From assembly GCF_002902965.1 (NCBI RefSeq), contig NZ_CP026109.1, positions 558,001-622,000 on the forward strand: DNA of 64,000 nucleotides, written 5' to 3'. The stretch's first letter is position 1; every line of letters starts with the position of its first letter. The notes under the pieces are model-generated. The model was not told the origin of the DNA. It did no database searches and worked only from the letters and a program-made list of their open reading frames with translations. This document shows positions 26,861 through 35,782 of this stretch, in pieces. This stretch comes from Paraburkholderia hospita. Lineage in GTDB: Bacteria; Pseudomonadota; Gammaproteobacteria; Burkholderiales; Burkholderiaceae. The position numbers and the translations under genes are program-made.

Positions 26861-27295
26861 ATGATGCCGTTCGACCGCATACTGCTTTGCTATGACGGGA
26901 CACCGGAAGGACGTCAAGCACTCCGTTGCGGTGCAGCACTTGCACGCGAACTGCAAGCAGAGACGCATCTGTTAGCGGTTGTTGATAGCTCGTGGTGGAC
27001 GAGCGGATACGACGTGCTGTCATCGATGGCGTTCGAGATGGACGAGGACGCGGCAAGATCGATTCTCGAGGAAGGTATCGACCGACTGTCGAATTGCGGA
27101 CTCACGGTGCAAGGACAATATTGCGTCGGGGATCCCGTCGACAGGATTGCCACGATTGCCGGGAATCTAAGGGTTGATCTGATTGTCATTGGACATCATC
27201 GCGCCGGACCGTTCGCCCGTTGGTGGACTGGCGAACGTCACGCGCAGTTGCTGGATCGCGTCGCCTGCGGGGTTTTGTTTGAGATATCACGCTGA
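26861..27295 (+). CDS. Universal stress protein (UspA family)
   Basis: A 144-residue single Usp domain: FDRILLCYDGTPEGRQALRC at the N-terminus, a central Glu-rich helix, and VDLIVIGHHRAGPFARWWTG near the end. The nucleotide-binding G-x2-G-x9-G signature is imperfect (GHHRAGPF.. then G), so it is not certain that it binds ATP. The end (LLDRVACGVLFEI) is typical. The preferred start is the ATG at 26861 (MM pair); upstream frame sequence is not Usp-like. Confidence 0.9.
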   Translation: MMPFDRILLCYDGTPEGRQALRCGAALARELQAETHLLAVVDSSWWTSGYDVLSSMAFEMDEDAARSILEEGIDRLSNCGLTVQGQYCVGDPVDRIATIAGNLRVDLIVIGHHRAGPFARWWTGERHAQLLDRVACGVLFEISR

Positions 27296-27460
27296 TTGCA
27301 CTCTCCGTGCGTTTCCGCGACGAGTGTCCTGGACTGCTCGCCCGCCGTTCGAACGTGCGACCATGTCGTCGGTTCATCAAACCGGTAGAACTTCGCCGAT
27401 GTGCCACACTAGACTGCGCTGGCCCACGCCGGGTGTCCATCAACAGGGGCGACAGATTCC

Positions 27461-27967
27461 ATGAATGCGAAATTCAAACACGTCGGCCTCAGCACGTTGC
27501 TGGCGGGCTCATTCTCTATGTTCGCTGCGACAGTACAAGCAGGCGACATTAAGGTCATGAGCGATAGCACCCTCGAGCCTGCGTTGACCAAGGTCGTCGC
27601 TCTTTATCGCCAGCAGACACACAACCAGGTCAGCCTCGTGTTCGACCCATCGCCCGTTGTGAAGATAAAGATTGAAAACGGAGAAGCGGCCGACGTTGTT
27701 ATCGTTCAGCCGGACTTTGCTGAGGACCTTACGAAATCGGGCAAGGTGAGTGCCGGAGACAGACCGATAATCGCGCACGTCGGTGTCGGCCTCGGCAACC
27801 GCAAGGACGGTCCGGCCTATGACATTTCAACTGTTGAGAAATTGAAGAACACTTTGCTCGGTGCAGACCTCCTTGTCTTTAACAGCGAGTTCTCAAGTTT
27901 GAAGCGCAACACCCCGGCTCGTATAAGGTGTTGCCATGGAAAAACGATACCAACAACTCCAGCCTGA
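27461..27967 (+). pseudogene. ModA-like periplasmic substrate-binding protein, truncated by IS30
   Basis: A signal peptide (STLLAGSFSMFAATVQA) leads into GDIKVMSDSTLEPALTKVVA, VSLVFDPSPVVKIKIENGEA and ADVVIVQPDFAEDLTKSGKV, the fold of molybdate-type substrate-binding proteins. After residue 145 (LLVFNSEFSSLK, near 27900) the sequence becomes IS30 DNA. About the last 100 residues are lost. No permease or ATPase gene is nearby. Confidence 0.8.
27906..27934. repeat. IS30 left-end inverted repeat
   Basis: GCAACACC (27906-27913) and GGTGTTGC (27927-27934) are perfect inverted arms just before the transposase ATG at 27936. They probably form a transposase-binding or regulatory hairpin at the left end of the IS30-like element. 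Confidence 0.5.
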
Positions 27968-28274
27968 AGAGCGTCTGACGATCGCCAGCCAGCATCTGCA
28001 GGGTTCAAGCATACGGGCCATGGCCCGTATGCTTCGGCGCTCACCTGCAACGGTGAGTCGCGAACTGGCTCGCAACTGCGGGCCTGACCGCTATGCTTCG
28101 GTGCCGGCCCAGGCGCTAAGCGTGGCGCGACGTATCGCTGGCCGGCGTCCCGCCAAGCTTGACACGCAAGGTGTTACGTGGCGCATCGTCCTCACGCTGC
28201 TGGACTGGAAATGGTCGCCTCAGCAGATATCAGGTACGCTCAAAGGTTCTGTCGCGATAAGGCGTCGCCAATAG
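27936..28274 (+). pseudogene. IS30-family transposase, N-terminal fragment
   Basis: The frame begins MEKRYQQLQPEERLTIASQH and contains the IS30 helix-turn-helix (SIRAMARMLRRSPATVSREL) and WRIVLTLLDWKWSPQQISGT. It stops being IS30 at 28245, where the IS6-like inverted repeat begins. The DDE domain is absent. Confidence 0.85.
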
Positions 28275-29065
28275 ATCCGCTCCCAAACAAAGAGGATTCC
28301 TTATTTGTCAAGCGATTAGAATTGGTCAGCAGGTGTCTGATTCAAACCGTCGGCCTACATTTGCCCTTTGGCGATCATATGCATCAACTCAATGCCGCCG
28401 AGCAGAATGCGAGCACATCGGAAATCCTTGAAGCCTATCATCGGCCGCGTCCGGCGTTTGATCGCACGATGATCCTGCTCCACGATATTGTTCAGCTACT
28501 TCGCCTGATGAACCTTGATGGGTTGCTCCCGGTCGGCGCTAATGTCCTCGAGCGCGGCCAGATTGGCGCCGCTTTTGTCGATGGTTACTGTCCCGGGCTC
28601 GCCGTTTTGCCTGATCGCCTTCTCGAAGTACCGGCGTGCCGCAACCTTGTCCCGATGGGCGCGCAGCATGAAATCGACGGTGTCGCCGTCCTTGTCCACT
28701 GCCCGGTATAGGTATCGCCACTGGCCGTTGATCTTTATGTACGTTTTATCCATGCGCCAGCTCTCACCCACCGGACGCTTGCGCCGCCGGAAGAACTTTT
28801 CCAGCACCGGCAGCAGTTTCAGCGCCCAAACGGTGCACTGTCGAATGGTCCACTGACAGTCCCCGTTCCGACATCATTTCTTCGAGATTGCGCAGGCTCA
28901 ATGGGTAGGCGACGTACCAGCGCACGCACAACAACATCACATCCAGCGGATAGTGCAGGCGCTTGAGCATCCGCCTGAGCGCTGCATTCATCCCATTGAC
29001 CATCGTTCCTGTCGCCTCTGCTTTCATGACATCAGCATATCAAACCACCTTGTTGCGACAGAACC
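28245..29065 (-). mobile_element. IS6-family insertion sequence
   Basis: An 821-bp element with ends GGTTCTGTCGC at 28245 and its reverse complement ending at 29065. The size is typical for IS6. The 8-bp flanks (CGCTCAAA on the left; GGACGTGA on the right) do not match, so the two sides come from different sites, through deletion or recombination beside the element. Confidence 0.8.
28354..29027 (-). pseudogene. IS6-family transposase, broken
   Basis: The parts are LHYPLDVMLLCVRWYVAYPL, SLRNLEEMMSERGLSVDHST, then (new frame after about 28800) FFRRRKRPVGESWRMDKTYI, FMLRAHRDKVAARRYFEKAI and VTIDKSGANLAAL. The C-terminus NIVEQDHRAIKRRTRPMIGF lies beyond an in-frame TAG that replaces an expected Tyr codon after HQAK. 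The DDE residues themselves (MDKTYI, VTIDKSG, VEQDHR) survive, but one frameshift and one stop make it inactive. Confidence 0.85.
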
Positions 29066-29110
29066 GGACGTGACGGGCCGTTCATGGCCGGCTGCTGTCC
29101 GACGCGATCG
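29066..29110. repeat. Interspersed repeat, copy 1
   Basis: About 45 bp next to the IS6 end recur at 52546-52591 with a one-base difference in a C-run. Both copies contain TTCATGGCCGGCTGCTGTCC. The nature of the repeat is unknown. Confidence 0.7.
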
Positions 29111-29247
29111 ACAGAACCCGACCCCTTGCCGCCATCTGAGTCGTCGAGTCGGTAATGGTCGCTCTCAGAACCTTAACGGCCATTGGGACGCAGGGCGCCC
29201 GGCGGCCGCGTCGCAGAAATTCGGGGTTCGGAATGGCCGATCGCCAG

Positions 29248-29742
29248 TCACGCGCTTCGCGGCAAGCGCACGGCAAACGCCGTCTGTGTGTGGCCAGACC
29301 GCCCTTCAATTGCGCCGTGATGGGCTTTGACAATTTCGCTCGCGATATACAGCCCGAGTCCGAGGCCCCCCGCATTTTTGCTCTCCTGATGCGGGCCTCT
29401 GCTCAGCGGGTCGAAAATTCGCTCCAGCGTTAGCCGGTCAATGGCGGGACCGCTATTCCTGACTTCGAAACAAACATCCGCGTCATGACCGGTCACACCC
29501 ACGCGGACCGGCTCGTCGGGCGCGCCGTACCTTATCGCATTGAGCACCAGATTGGAAAGCAACTGCTGCAGGCGCAAACCGTCCCACACACCCTTCACGT
29601 TGCCCTTCAATTCGAGATCGATGCGGCGGTCGGAATGAGCTGCACGCAGCTGGTCCACCCGTGCTGGAAAGATTAGCCCTGGCCGAAGCGCGTCGGGGCT
29701 CGTCAGATCCGCGGATTTTCGCCTCACGCTTGTGTGCCACAT
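29248..29742 (-). pseudogene. Sensor histidine kinase, C-terminal ATPase domain only
   Basis: The 164 residues contain an HATPase_c domain: N-box LLSNLVLNAIRYGAPDEPVR, F-box-like IFDPLSRGPH and G-box GGLGLGLYIASEIVKAHHGA. No input, HAMP or HisKA (phospho-His) region is present upstream. The first residues (MWHTSVRRKSADLT) look like part of the linker. It cannot be a functional kinase by itself. Confidence 0.75.
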
Positions 29743-29846
29743 TGCATTGCGTTATGACGATCGCCTCATAGCATCAGGCAAGCAATGCAGACGATCTCGC
29801 GTTCGCGGATCCCCACGAAAAAATCGCGCCTGTTGCTGTCGCTTGA

Positions 29847-31217
29847 TCAGCGTGCGGTCCATCGTTCGGTTCCAGAAACAGGCTTCCCCGCGTGGCGCTC
29901 AAGGCTCCTGACACGGGCGTCCTGCTTCAGCCCCCAGACCCAGGTTACCGCAAGACAAGGAAGCAGCGATGCAATGGAATAGCCGACACCTGCAAGCGGG
30001 TTACCGGTCCAATTCACGAGCGTCAGACTGATCAGCGGCAGAAATCCTCCGAACAGGACATTACCCAGTTGCTGGGCCAGTCCGAAACCCGTGGCGCGGC
30101 TTTGTGGGGGAAAGCATTCGGCGATGAATGCGGGCAGCGGTGCCATGATCATCGCCGTCAGGATCGCCAACACCGCAATCAATAGAGAAACCTGCACCCA
30201 TTGGGCCGACGATGCGCTCGCCTTGATGCCCGCAAAGGCCGGATATGCGGCAATGATCCATAGCACGATGCCGATCAGCATCACACGAGCGCGCCCAATC
30301 GTATCCGAAAGCTTCCCGAACACTGGATAGAACGGCGCAGCGATCAATATGGCCACACCCAGACACAGATTGGCCGTTGTCGGTTCGACCTTGAGCACGT
30401 TCTGGAGAAAATACAGCATGTACACGATCGACGTGTACAACGACACCGAGGTGCCGCCTTGTGCTCCGAACATGGCAACCAGAATCGCTTTCCACGAAGA
30501 TTTACTCGACAGCGTGTCCTGCAGCGGACTTTTTGACAGACGCCCCGCCTCTTTCATCTGGGTAAAAATGGGGGTCTCCGTCATGCCGAGCCGGATCCAT
30601 GTCGCCACTGCAACGATAGGCGCGGATATAATGAACGGCACGCGCCATCCCCACGCCTCGAAACTGGATGGATCGAGAGACAGTTTCAGAATGGAGACAA
30701 TGGCAAGCGCAAGCAGCAGACCTATGCTCGCGGTGCCCTGCAGTACACTCGTCGACATGCCTTTCCGGCCTTCGGGTGCGTGCTCCATGACGTACACGAC
30801 TGCAGAGCCATACTCGCCACCGAGTGCGACGCCCTGAATGATTCGCAGCGTGATCAGAGCGACAGGCGCCGCCGCACCAATCACGGCATAGGTCGGCAGA
30901 CATCCGATACCCACGGTGGCAATGCCCATCAACGCCAGTGTCATCACGAACGTCCTCTTGCGGCCGATCCGATCCGACATCGGGTTGAAGATGATCGTGC
31001 CTAACGGGCGCGCGACGTAGGCTATGCCGAAAGTCGCAACGCCCGCAAAAGCGGCCACGACCTTGTCCGTGCCGGGAAGAAACAGATGCGTCAGTGTAAC
31101 GGTCAACGCAACGTAGACAAAAAAATCGTAATACTCAAGCATCGTTCCGAGGCTCGAAGTTGCGATGATCCGCAGCATCCCTGGCTGATTATCATGAGCA
31201 TGCGTCTTGTTGGACAT
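29847..31217 (-). CDS. MFS transporter of the metabolite:H+ symporter family
   Basis: This 456-residue, 12-helix inner-membrane protein has the MHS signature: SLGTMLEYYDFFVYVALTVT, then ARPLGTIIFNPMSDRIGRKR (loop 2-3 motif) and RIIQGVALGGEYGSAVVYVM. It would import an organic acid or similar metabolite with protons. It is the last gene of the CaiB/crotonase operon, about 65 bp after the 276-residue crotonase gene, so its substrate is probably the acid that the operon activates. The substrate cannot be read from the sequence. Confidence 0.9.
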   Translation of the reverse strand: MSNKTHAHDNQPGMLRIIATSSLGTMLEYYDFFVYVALTVTLTHLFLPGTDKVVAAFAGVATFGIAYVARPLGTIIFNPMSDRIGRKRTFVMTLALMGIATVGIGCLPTYAVIGAAAPVALITLRIIQGVALGGEYGSAVVYVMEHAPEGRKGMSTSVLQGTASIGLLLALAIVSILKLSLDPSSFEAWGWRVPFIISAPIVAVATWIRLGMTETPIFTQMKEAGRLSKSPLQDTLSSKSSWKAILVAMFGAQGGTSVSLYTSIVYMLYFLQNVLKVEPTTANLCLGVAILIAAPFYPVFGKLSDTIGRARVMLIGIVLWIIAAYPAFAGIKASASSAQWVQVSLLIAVLAILTAMIMAPLPAFIAECFPPQSRATGFGLAQQLGNVLFGGFLPLISLTLVNWTGNPLAGVGYSIASLLPCLAVTWVWGLKQDARVRSLERHAGKPVSGTERWTAR

Positions 31218-31282
31218 GTCAGTCTCCTCTTTGTGTATGGATCAGCGACGCGCAGTTTTTACCGTCGCGCCGGTGCTGCTGA

Positions 31283-32113
31283 TTACATCCGGTTCTTCTT
31301 CTGAGCCTGCCGCTCCAGAAAGCTGGAGACGGCGTGCTTATGCTCCTCGCCACACAGCAGGATGGCCTGCATGCTGGCCGCCATCTCGAGTGCCGCAGGC
31401 AGCGAGCCACTCGCGGACTCGCGTACGAGCCGCTTTGCCATTCGCATGGCTCGTGGCGGATTTGTCGCAAGGCGTCTGGCAAGCACGAGTGCTTTTCCAT
31501 CCAGCTGGTCATCTGCAAAGACCTTTGCCACGATGCCGAAGCGTTCTGCCGCTGCGGCGTCGAGGAACTCGCTGGTGAGTGTCATCTCGAGTGCCTTGGC
31601 AGGGCCTACGATGCGTGACAGGAACCATGCGCCGCCTATCCCCGATACCAAACCGAGCCGCAGGAAACTTTCCGCAAATTGCGCACTTTCACCTGCAAGA
31701 CGGATGTCACACATCAGGGCAAGATCGCATCCCGCCCCCACTGCTGCACCATTCACAGCGCAGATCGATGGAATCTCCAGGTTGTTCATGGCCCGCGTAA
31801 TCCGATGCAGGCTTTTTTGCAAGCGGTCGCGCACCTCTTCTACACTTCCGTCCATCAGATCCTTGCCGCTTTGCATGTCCTTGACATTGCCGCCGGTGCA
31901 GAAATGTTTCGAAGAAGACCGCAATAGAAGGCAATTGACGTCGTCTCTGAGATTCACTGATTCGAGCGCATCGGATAGCGCTTCGGTCATGGCCACCGTT
32001 AGCGCATTTCCGTTCGCGGCGCTATTCATTGTGAGGGTGAGCACGCCCGATTCGACCGACCTCGTGACCAACTCCGTTTCTGACAGCTGCAACGACACGA
32101 TTGACCTCTGCAT
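31283..32113 (-). CDS. Crotonase superfamily protein lacking both hydratase glutamates
   Basis: A 276-residue enoyl-CoA hydratase/isomerase family member. The oxyanion-hole loops are visible (HFCTGGNVKDM; CAVNGAAVGAGCDLALMCDI). The position of the first hydratase Glu is Asp130 (GAGCDLA), and the second is replaced by Phe150 (FAESFLRLGLV). SGIGGAWFLSR resembles PaaG/isomerase-type members (PDSGGTWFLPR). It is probably an isomerase or another crotonase reaction. It is 23 bp downstream of the 258-residue paralogue in the same operon. Confidence 0.8.
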   Translation of the reverse strand: MQRSIVSLQLSETELVTRSVESGVLTLTMNSAANGNALTVAMTEALSDALESVNLRDDVNCLLLRSSSKHFCTGGNVKDMQSGKDLMDGSVEEVRDRLQKSLHRITRAMNNLEIPSICAVNGAAVGAGCDLALMCDIRLAGESAQFAESFLRLGLVSGIGGAWFLSRIVGPAKALEMTLTSEFLDAAAAERFGIVAKVFADDQLDGKALVLARRLATNPPRAMRMAKRLVRESASGSLPAALEMAASMQAILLCGEEHKHAVSSFLERQAQKKNRM

Positions 32114-32136
32114 AATAAAAATGAGAACTTTGGCGA

Positions 32137-32913
32137 CTACCGGTTCACGAAGTCGGGGCGGCGCCGCTCGAGGAAAGCCGCCATCCCTTCCTTCTGGTCG
32201 ACGAGGGAAAATCCTGCATGAAAGAGCCGCCTCTCAAACAGCAATCCTTCGGATAACGACGACTCGAACGACCGGTTAACCGATTCCTTGATCGCAAGCA
32301 GTACTGGCAGCGAATGCCGCGCAACCTGCTCGCCTATTCGCATGGCTTCATCTATCAACCCGTCCCGCGGTACGACCCTCGAGACCAACCCGCACAGCAG
32401 CGCCTCCTGTGCAGACATCGACTCGCCAGTCAGGCATGCAAGCATTGCTGTGGATTTCCCAGCCGCTCGTGGTAAACGTTGGGTGCCGCCAGCACCAGGC
32501 ACGATGCCCAGCTTGACCTCGGGTTGCCCGAATACCGCGTCGCTTGCCGCGATCACGATGTCACACATCATGGCGAGTTCGCATCCTCCTCCCAATGCAT
32601 ACCCACCCACGGCGGCAATGATCGGTTTACGCAAGCCGCGGATACGATCCCAATTGCGGCCGATATACTCTTCACAGAACGCCGTCCGATAGTCGAGCTT
32701 CGACATCGCGACGATATCCGCGCCCGCAGCAAAGGCTTTTTCCGATCCGGTCAGCACCGTGACGTGCATATCCGGTTCGGATTCGACGTGTTGTAGCGCC
32801 GCGACCAGTGCATCGATCAACTCGTCGGTCAGCGGATTCAGTTTGTTGTCCGACGCAAGACGGAGCAATGCCACCTTGCCGTGTGTCTCACGTCGGACGA
32901 TCCCGTTTGACAT
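32137..32913 (-). CDS. Enoyl-CoA hydratase (crotonase)
   Basis: A 258-residue enzyme with complete hydratase motifs: KAFAAGADIVAMSKLDYRTA, then ALGGGCELAMMCDIVIAASD with Glu112, and FGQPEVKLGIVPGAGGTQRL with Glu132. It would add water to a trans-2-enoyl-CoA. The C-terminal FLERRRPDF is typical. The gene follows the CaiB-like gene by 11 bp, so translation is coupled. With the CoA-transferase and a second crotonase it forms a short catabolic path for a CoA-activated organic acid. Confidence 0.9.
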   Translation of the reverse strand: MSNGIVRRETHGKVALLRLASDNKLNPLTDELIDALVAALQHVESEPDMHVTVLTGSEKAFAAGADIVAMSKLDYRTAFCEEYIGRNWDRIRGLRKPIIAAVGGYALGGGCELAMMCDIVIAASDAVFGQPEVKLGIVPGAGGTQRLPRAAGKSTAMLACLTGESMSAQEALLCGLVSRVVPRDGLIDEAMRIGEQVARHSLPVLLAIKESVNRSFESSLSEGLLFERRLFHAGFSLVDQKEGMAAFLERRRPDFVNR

Positions 32914-32924
32914 CTACAGTCTCC

Positions 32925-34142
32925 TTAGGTCGCAACGGCATGAGCCACGCCAGTGCGTATCACACCAGCGTTCAGGAGATCTGCGATCTCATCGTCCTGA
33001 ATACCGTACAGCTGGAGCATTTCAACCGTATGCTGGCCGGTCAGAGGCGCAGGAACGTCGTCTTTTACCGGCTTATCCGATGGGCCGAGGACAAATCCAT
33101 GCGTACGCAATGTCCCAGCGGTCGGATGTTCCACCGTGCGTGCCATACCGCTCTCACGGTATTCAGTCGTCTCGGTCACATCGCTATAAGTCGCAACTGG
33201 GGCACAGATGATGTCGCGTGGCGCGAGTCGTTCAATCCACTCTGCTGTGGTTCGCTCAATAAAACGCATCGCTAGTAGTTCATGAAGAACCCGACGATTA
33301 CGCACGCGATCGTCGTTGGTCGCAAAACGCGAGTCGCATTCGAGTTCGGGCGCTTCCGCGACTTCACATAGAGCACTCCAGCGGGTGGCGTCGTAGGCGA
33401 CTACCATGACCCAACCATCGCGTGTCGGAAACGCCTCATTAGGACATGCATAGGGCGCGGCGCTACCCGATTTCTCAGGATTTCTGCCGGAGGCGAAAAA
33501 TGCCGCAAAGCCGATTTGCTGAAGCATCAGCGTCGCGTTGTAGAGGCTGACGTCCAGATGCTGGCCGGCCTGGTCCCGGTGGACCCGATACAGCGCGCCA
33601 AGTACTGCAATTGCGGCGAGGTATCCGCCGATCATATCTGCAACCGGGATCGGCACTTTCAATGGATCTTCCTGAATTGCACCCAACGTACTCATGAGCC
33701 CGCTAACAGCCTGAATTACGCCGTCGACGCCTGGGCGCCGCATATTGCTGCCGGTCTGTCCGAATGCTGAGATCGAGCAGTAAACAAGTTTCGGATGGTC
33801 TTTGCGCAGGGATTCGTAGTCCAGCCCCAACGATGCCATGACGCCGGGTCGGAAATTCTCGACCAGCACATCGGCTTTACGAAGCATTTTCCGGATCACG
33901 CGTCTGCCAGCGTCAGTCTTCAGATCAATCGACACGCTCTGCTTGTTTCGGTTGACGCTCATGAACGTCGGGCTCTCGCCGTTGATCCACGGTGGACCGA
34001 TCTTGCGGCCGATTTCGCCCTGCGGGGGCTCGATCTTGACGACGTGGGCGCCAAGGTCCGCCAGCGTCATAGAACAGACCGGGCCCGCCAGAACGTGCGA
34101 AAAATCGACGACTCGCACCCCCTTCAAGCTGTCTCGTAACAT
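32925..34142 (-). CDS. CaiB/BaiF family CoA-transferase
   Basis: A 405-residue class III CoA-transferase from the ATG at 34142 (AGGA upstream; an alternative ATG at 34172 adds 10 residues). Family motifs are GVRVVDFSHVLAGPVCSMTL, ADLGAHVVKIEPPQGEIGRK, and the catalytic Asp140 in RRPGVDGVIQAVSG. VSLYNATLMLQQIGFAAFFA and PYACPNEAFPTRDGWVMV also fit. It would move CoA between a donor acyl-CoA and an incoming acid. It is the first gene of an operon with two crotonases and a transporter. Confidence 0.9.
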   Translation of the reverse strand: MLRDSLKGVRVVDFSHVLAGPVCSMTLADLGAHVVKIEPPQGEIGRKIGPPWINGESPTFMSVNRNKQSVSIDLKTDAGRRVIRKMLRKADVLVENFRPGVMASLGLDYESLRKDHPKLVYCSISAFGQTGSNMRRPGVDGVIQAVSGLMSTLGAIQEDPLKVPIPVADMIGGYLAAIAVLGALYRVHRDQAGQHLDVSLYNATLMLQQIGFAAFFASGRNPEKSGSAAPYACPNEAFPTRDGWVMVVAYDATRWSALCEVAEAPELECDSRFATNDDRVRNRRVLHELLAMRFIERTTAEWIERLAPRDIICAPVATYSDVTETTEYRESGMARTVEHPTAGTLRTHGFVLGPSDKPVKDDVPAPLTGQHTVEMLQLYGIQDDEIADLLNAGVIRTGVAHAVAT

Positions 34143-34267
34143 TTTTGATTGTCCTGTTTCGCGGCGTGCCATTGCGGCAAGCCATGACGACGAGCATAGG
34201 CAGCCGCCGTTGAGCAGACAATCGACTTTTTCGAATCAGCCTTTGACTTTTTGTTAAAGGGTGGCGC

Positions 34268-35152
34268 TCACACCTGGACTTGCGTAGCCAACCAGTCGCG
34301 GAAGATCTTCAGCTCTTCAGAGGGACGCCGCCCCGTTGGCCACGCGAAGTAATACGTGTAGCCACCGCGGTCGAGTTCAAGGCGAAACGGCTGAACCAGT
34401 TGACCGCTGTCGAGATCGGCGCGGATTAGAGCCTTTTGCGCGATAGCGACGCCGTGCCCTTCGATTGCGGCTTGATAAGCAAGCAGCGACGTCTCATACC
34501 GCATCGCCGGCCGCTTGACGTGCAAGGGGAAGCCCGCCGCCTCCAGCCATAACGACCAGTCATCCGGCCGTGCGAGCGAGTGCAACATCGTTTCACCCCG
34601 CAATTTCCCCTGCGCTTTCAGCTTGAGCGACGGCGCCGCAACCGGCACCAGTTCGTTCGGAATCAGGCGCTGCACGCGCAGGCCGGGCCAGCTACCCGCA
34701 CCCAGCTGAATCCCGCCATCTATATCTTCACGCGCGAAATCCAGCGGCACGGATGACGTCGTCAACTGAACGTCGATCTCCTTGTGCAGTCTGTGGAAGC
34801 TCGCAAGTCGCGGAATCAGCCAGCGCACGGCGAAGGTGGCGGGGGAACGAATCTTCAGCACGCGCGAGCCGCCTTCCCCTCCGCGAGCACGATTTGCTGC
34901 GTGGCGCAGCGATGCGAAGATCGGAATCAGCTCGGCGAGATAACGCGCGCCGGCTGGGGTCAGCTCGAGACGCCCTTTGACACGCTCGAAAAGCGCGACG
35001 CCAAGATAGGTCTCCAGCGTCCTGACCTGCCGGCTGACCGCGGCCGGAGTGACCGCGAGCTCGTCTGCGGCCTTCGAAATACTGAGGAGCCTACCGGTCG
35101 CCTCAAACGCGCGGGTCGGGTTCAGCGGGGGAAGAGGTTGGCGGCGATCCAT
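34268..35152 (-). CDS. LysR-type transcriptional regulator (GcvA-like)
   Basis: 294 residues from MDRRQPLPPLNPTRAFEATG. The N-terminal helix-turn-helix is complete (LSISKAADELAVTPAAVSRQ, VRTLETYLGVALFERVKGRL). The effector domain includes SPATFAVRWLIPRLASFHRL and LTTSSVPLDFAREDIDGGIQ, typical of the GcvA group. It lies 125 bp upstream of, and in the same direction as, the CaiB operon, so it may control that operon from a non-divergent position. An in-frame extension to 35419 is not LysR-like. Confidence 0.9.
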   Translation of the reverse strand: MDRRQPLPPLNPTRAFEATGRLLSISKAADELAVTPAAVSRQVRTLETYLGVALFERVKGRLELTPAGARYLAELIPIFASLRHAANRARGGEGGSRVLKIRSPATFAVRWLIPRLASFHRLHKEIDVQLTTSSVPLDFAREDIDGGIQLGAGSWPGLRVQRLIPNELVPVAAPSLKLKAQGKLRGETMLHSLARPDDWSLWLEAAGFPLHVKRPAMRYETSLLAYQAAIEGHGVAIAQKALIRADLDSGQLVQPFRLELDRGGYTYYFAWPTGRRPSEELKIFRDWLATQVQV

Positions 35153-35375
35153 GCGCGTGCTGAAAATGGACGGAGAAACGTCGCAAGCGTTTGGGTTATC
35201 AATGCGTCCACTTATTGTAGCTGAGCAGATCAGCGGGATAACCACCCTCCCGGTGTCCGCCATCTCGCCACCGCGATGTACACGGGTAATCGTCCGGCGA
35301 GCTCGCCCCCGAAAATCGGATTCTTGCTGAGCAGGCAAACCCTGACGCGCTCGAGTCCGAGCGGGACGAATGTCT

Positions 35376-35610
35376 TTAAAGGACGTTTCCGTTCCAGGCG
35401 AAAGAAGCCGGAAAGCCAAAAAACGACGCCGCGATCGGCCTGGCGTGATACATCATGTTCCTTCCATGATGAACCCTGAGTCCGCGCGCGTGTGCAGCTT
35501 CAAGCAGCGCGGTCGTGTGCGGTTCCATGATCACATCGGCGACGACTGCATGGGACGGCAGTGCGTCGACGGAAAATGGCAGGGCGTCGCTGGCGTTCAG
35601 TCCGACGGCG
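35376..35610 (-). pseudogene. Shikimate dehydrogenase (AroE-like) C-terminal remnant
   Basis: With a stop at 35376-35378 the frame reads TPVGLNASDALPFSVDALPS, then VVADVIMEPHTTALLEAAHA, RGLRVHHGRNMMYHARP and FFGFPA. This is the end of an AroE/quinate-shikimate dehydrogenase-type protein. The first two-thirds, with the substrate-binding domain, are missing. Confidence 0.65.
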
Positions 35611-35730
35611 ATGCGTTGATGGCGATATCGATGTCCTGAAGAGCTGGCCGAATTTCCAGTTCAGACTCAACAGGATCGCCCCGACATACGCCCCTGAAAT
35701 GGCGCCGAAGCGTCCGATGCCCGTCATGCA
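35611..35730 (-). pseudogene. MFS aromatic-acid transporter fragment
   Basis: GIGRFGAISGAYVGAILLSL followed by NWKFGQLF matches one helix pair (GIGRFGAILGPYVGG) of PcaK-like aromatic acid:H+ symporters. It joins directly to the aroE remnant in a different frame. Aromatic transport plus a shikimate/quinate dehydrogenase fits a lost quinate or shikimate utilisation locus. Confidence 0.5.
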
Positions 35731-35782
35731 TCCTCATCTGCGTTTGCGTATGCGATCGCGATCTCGAATCGCAACGCAATGC

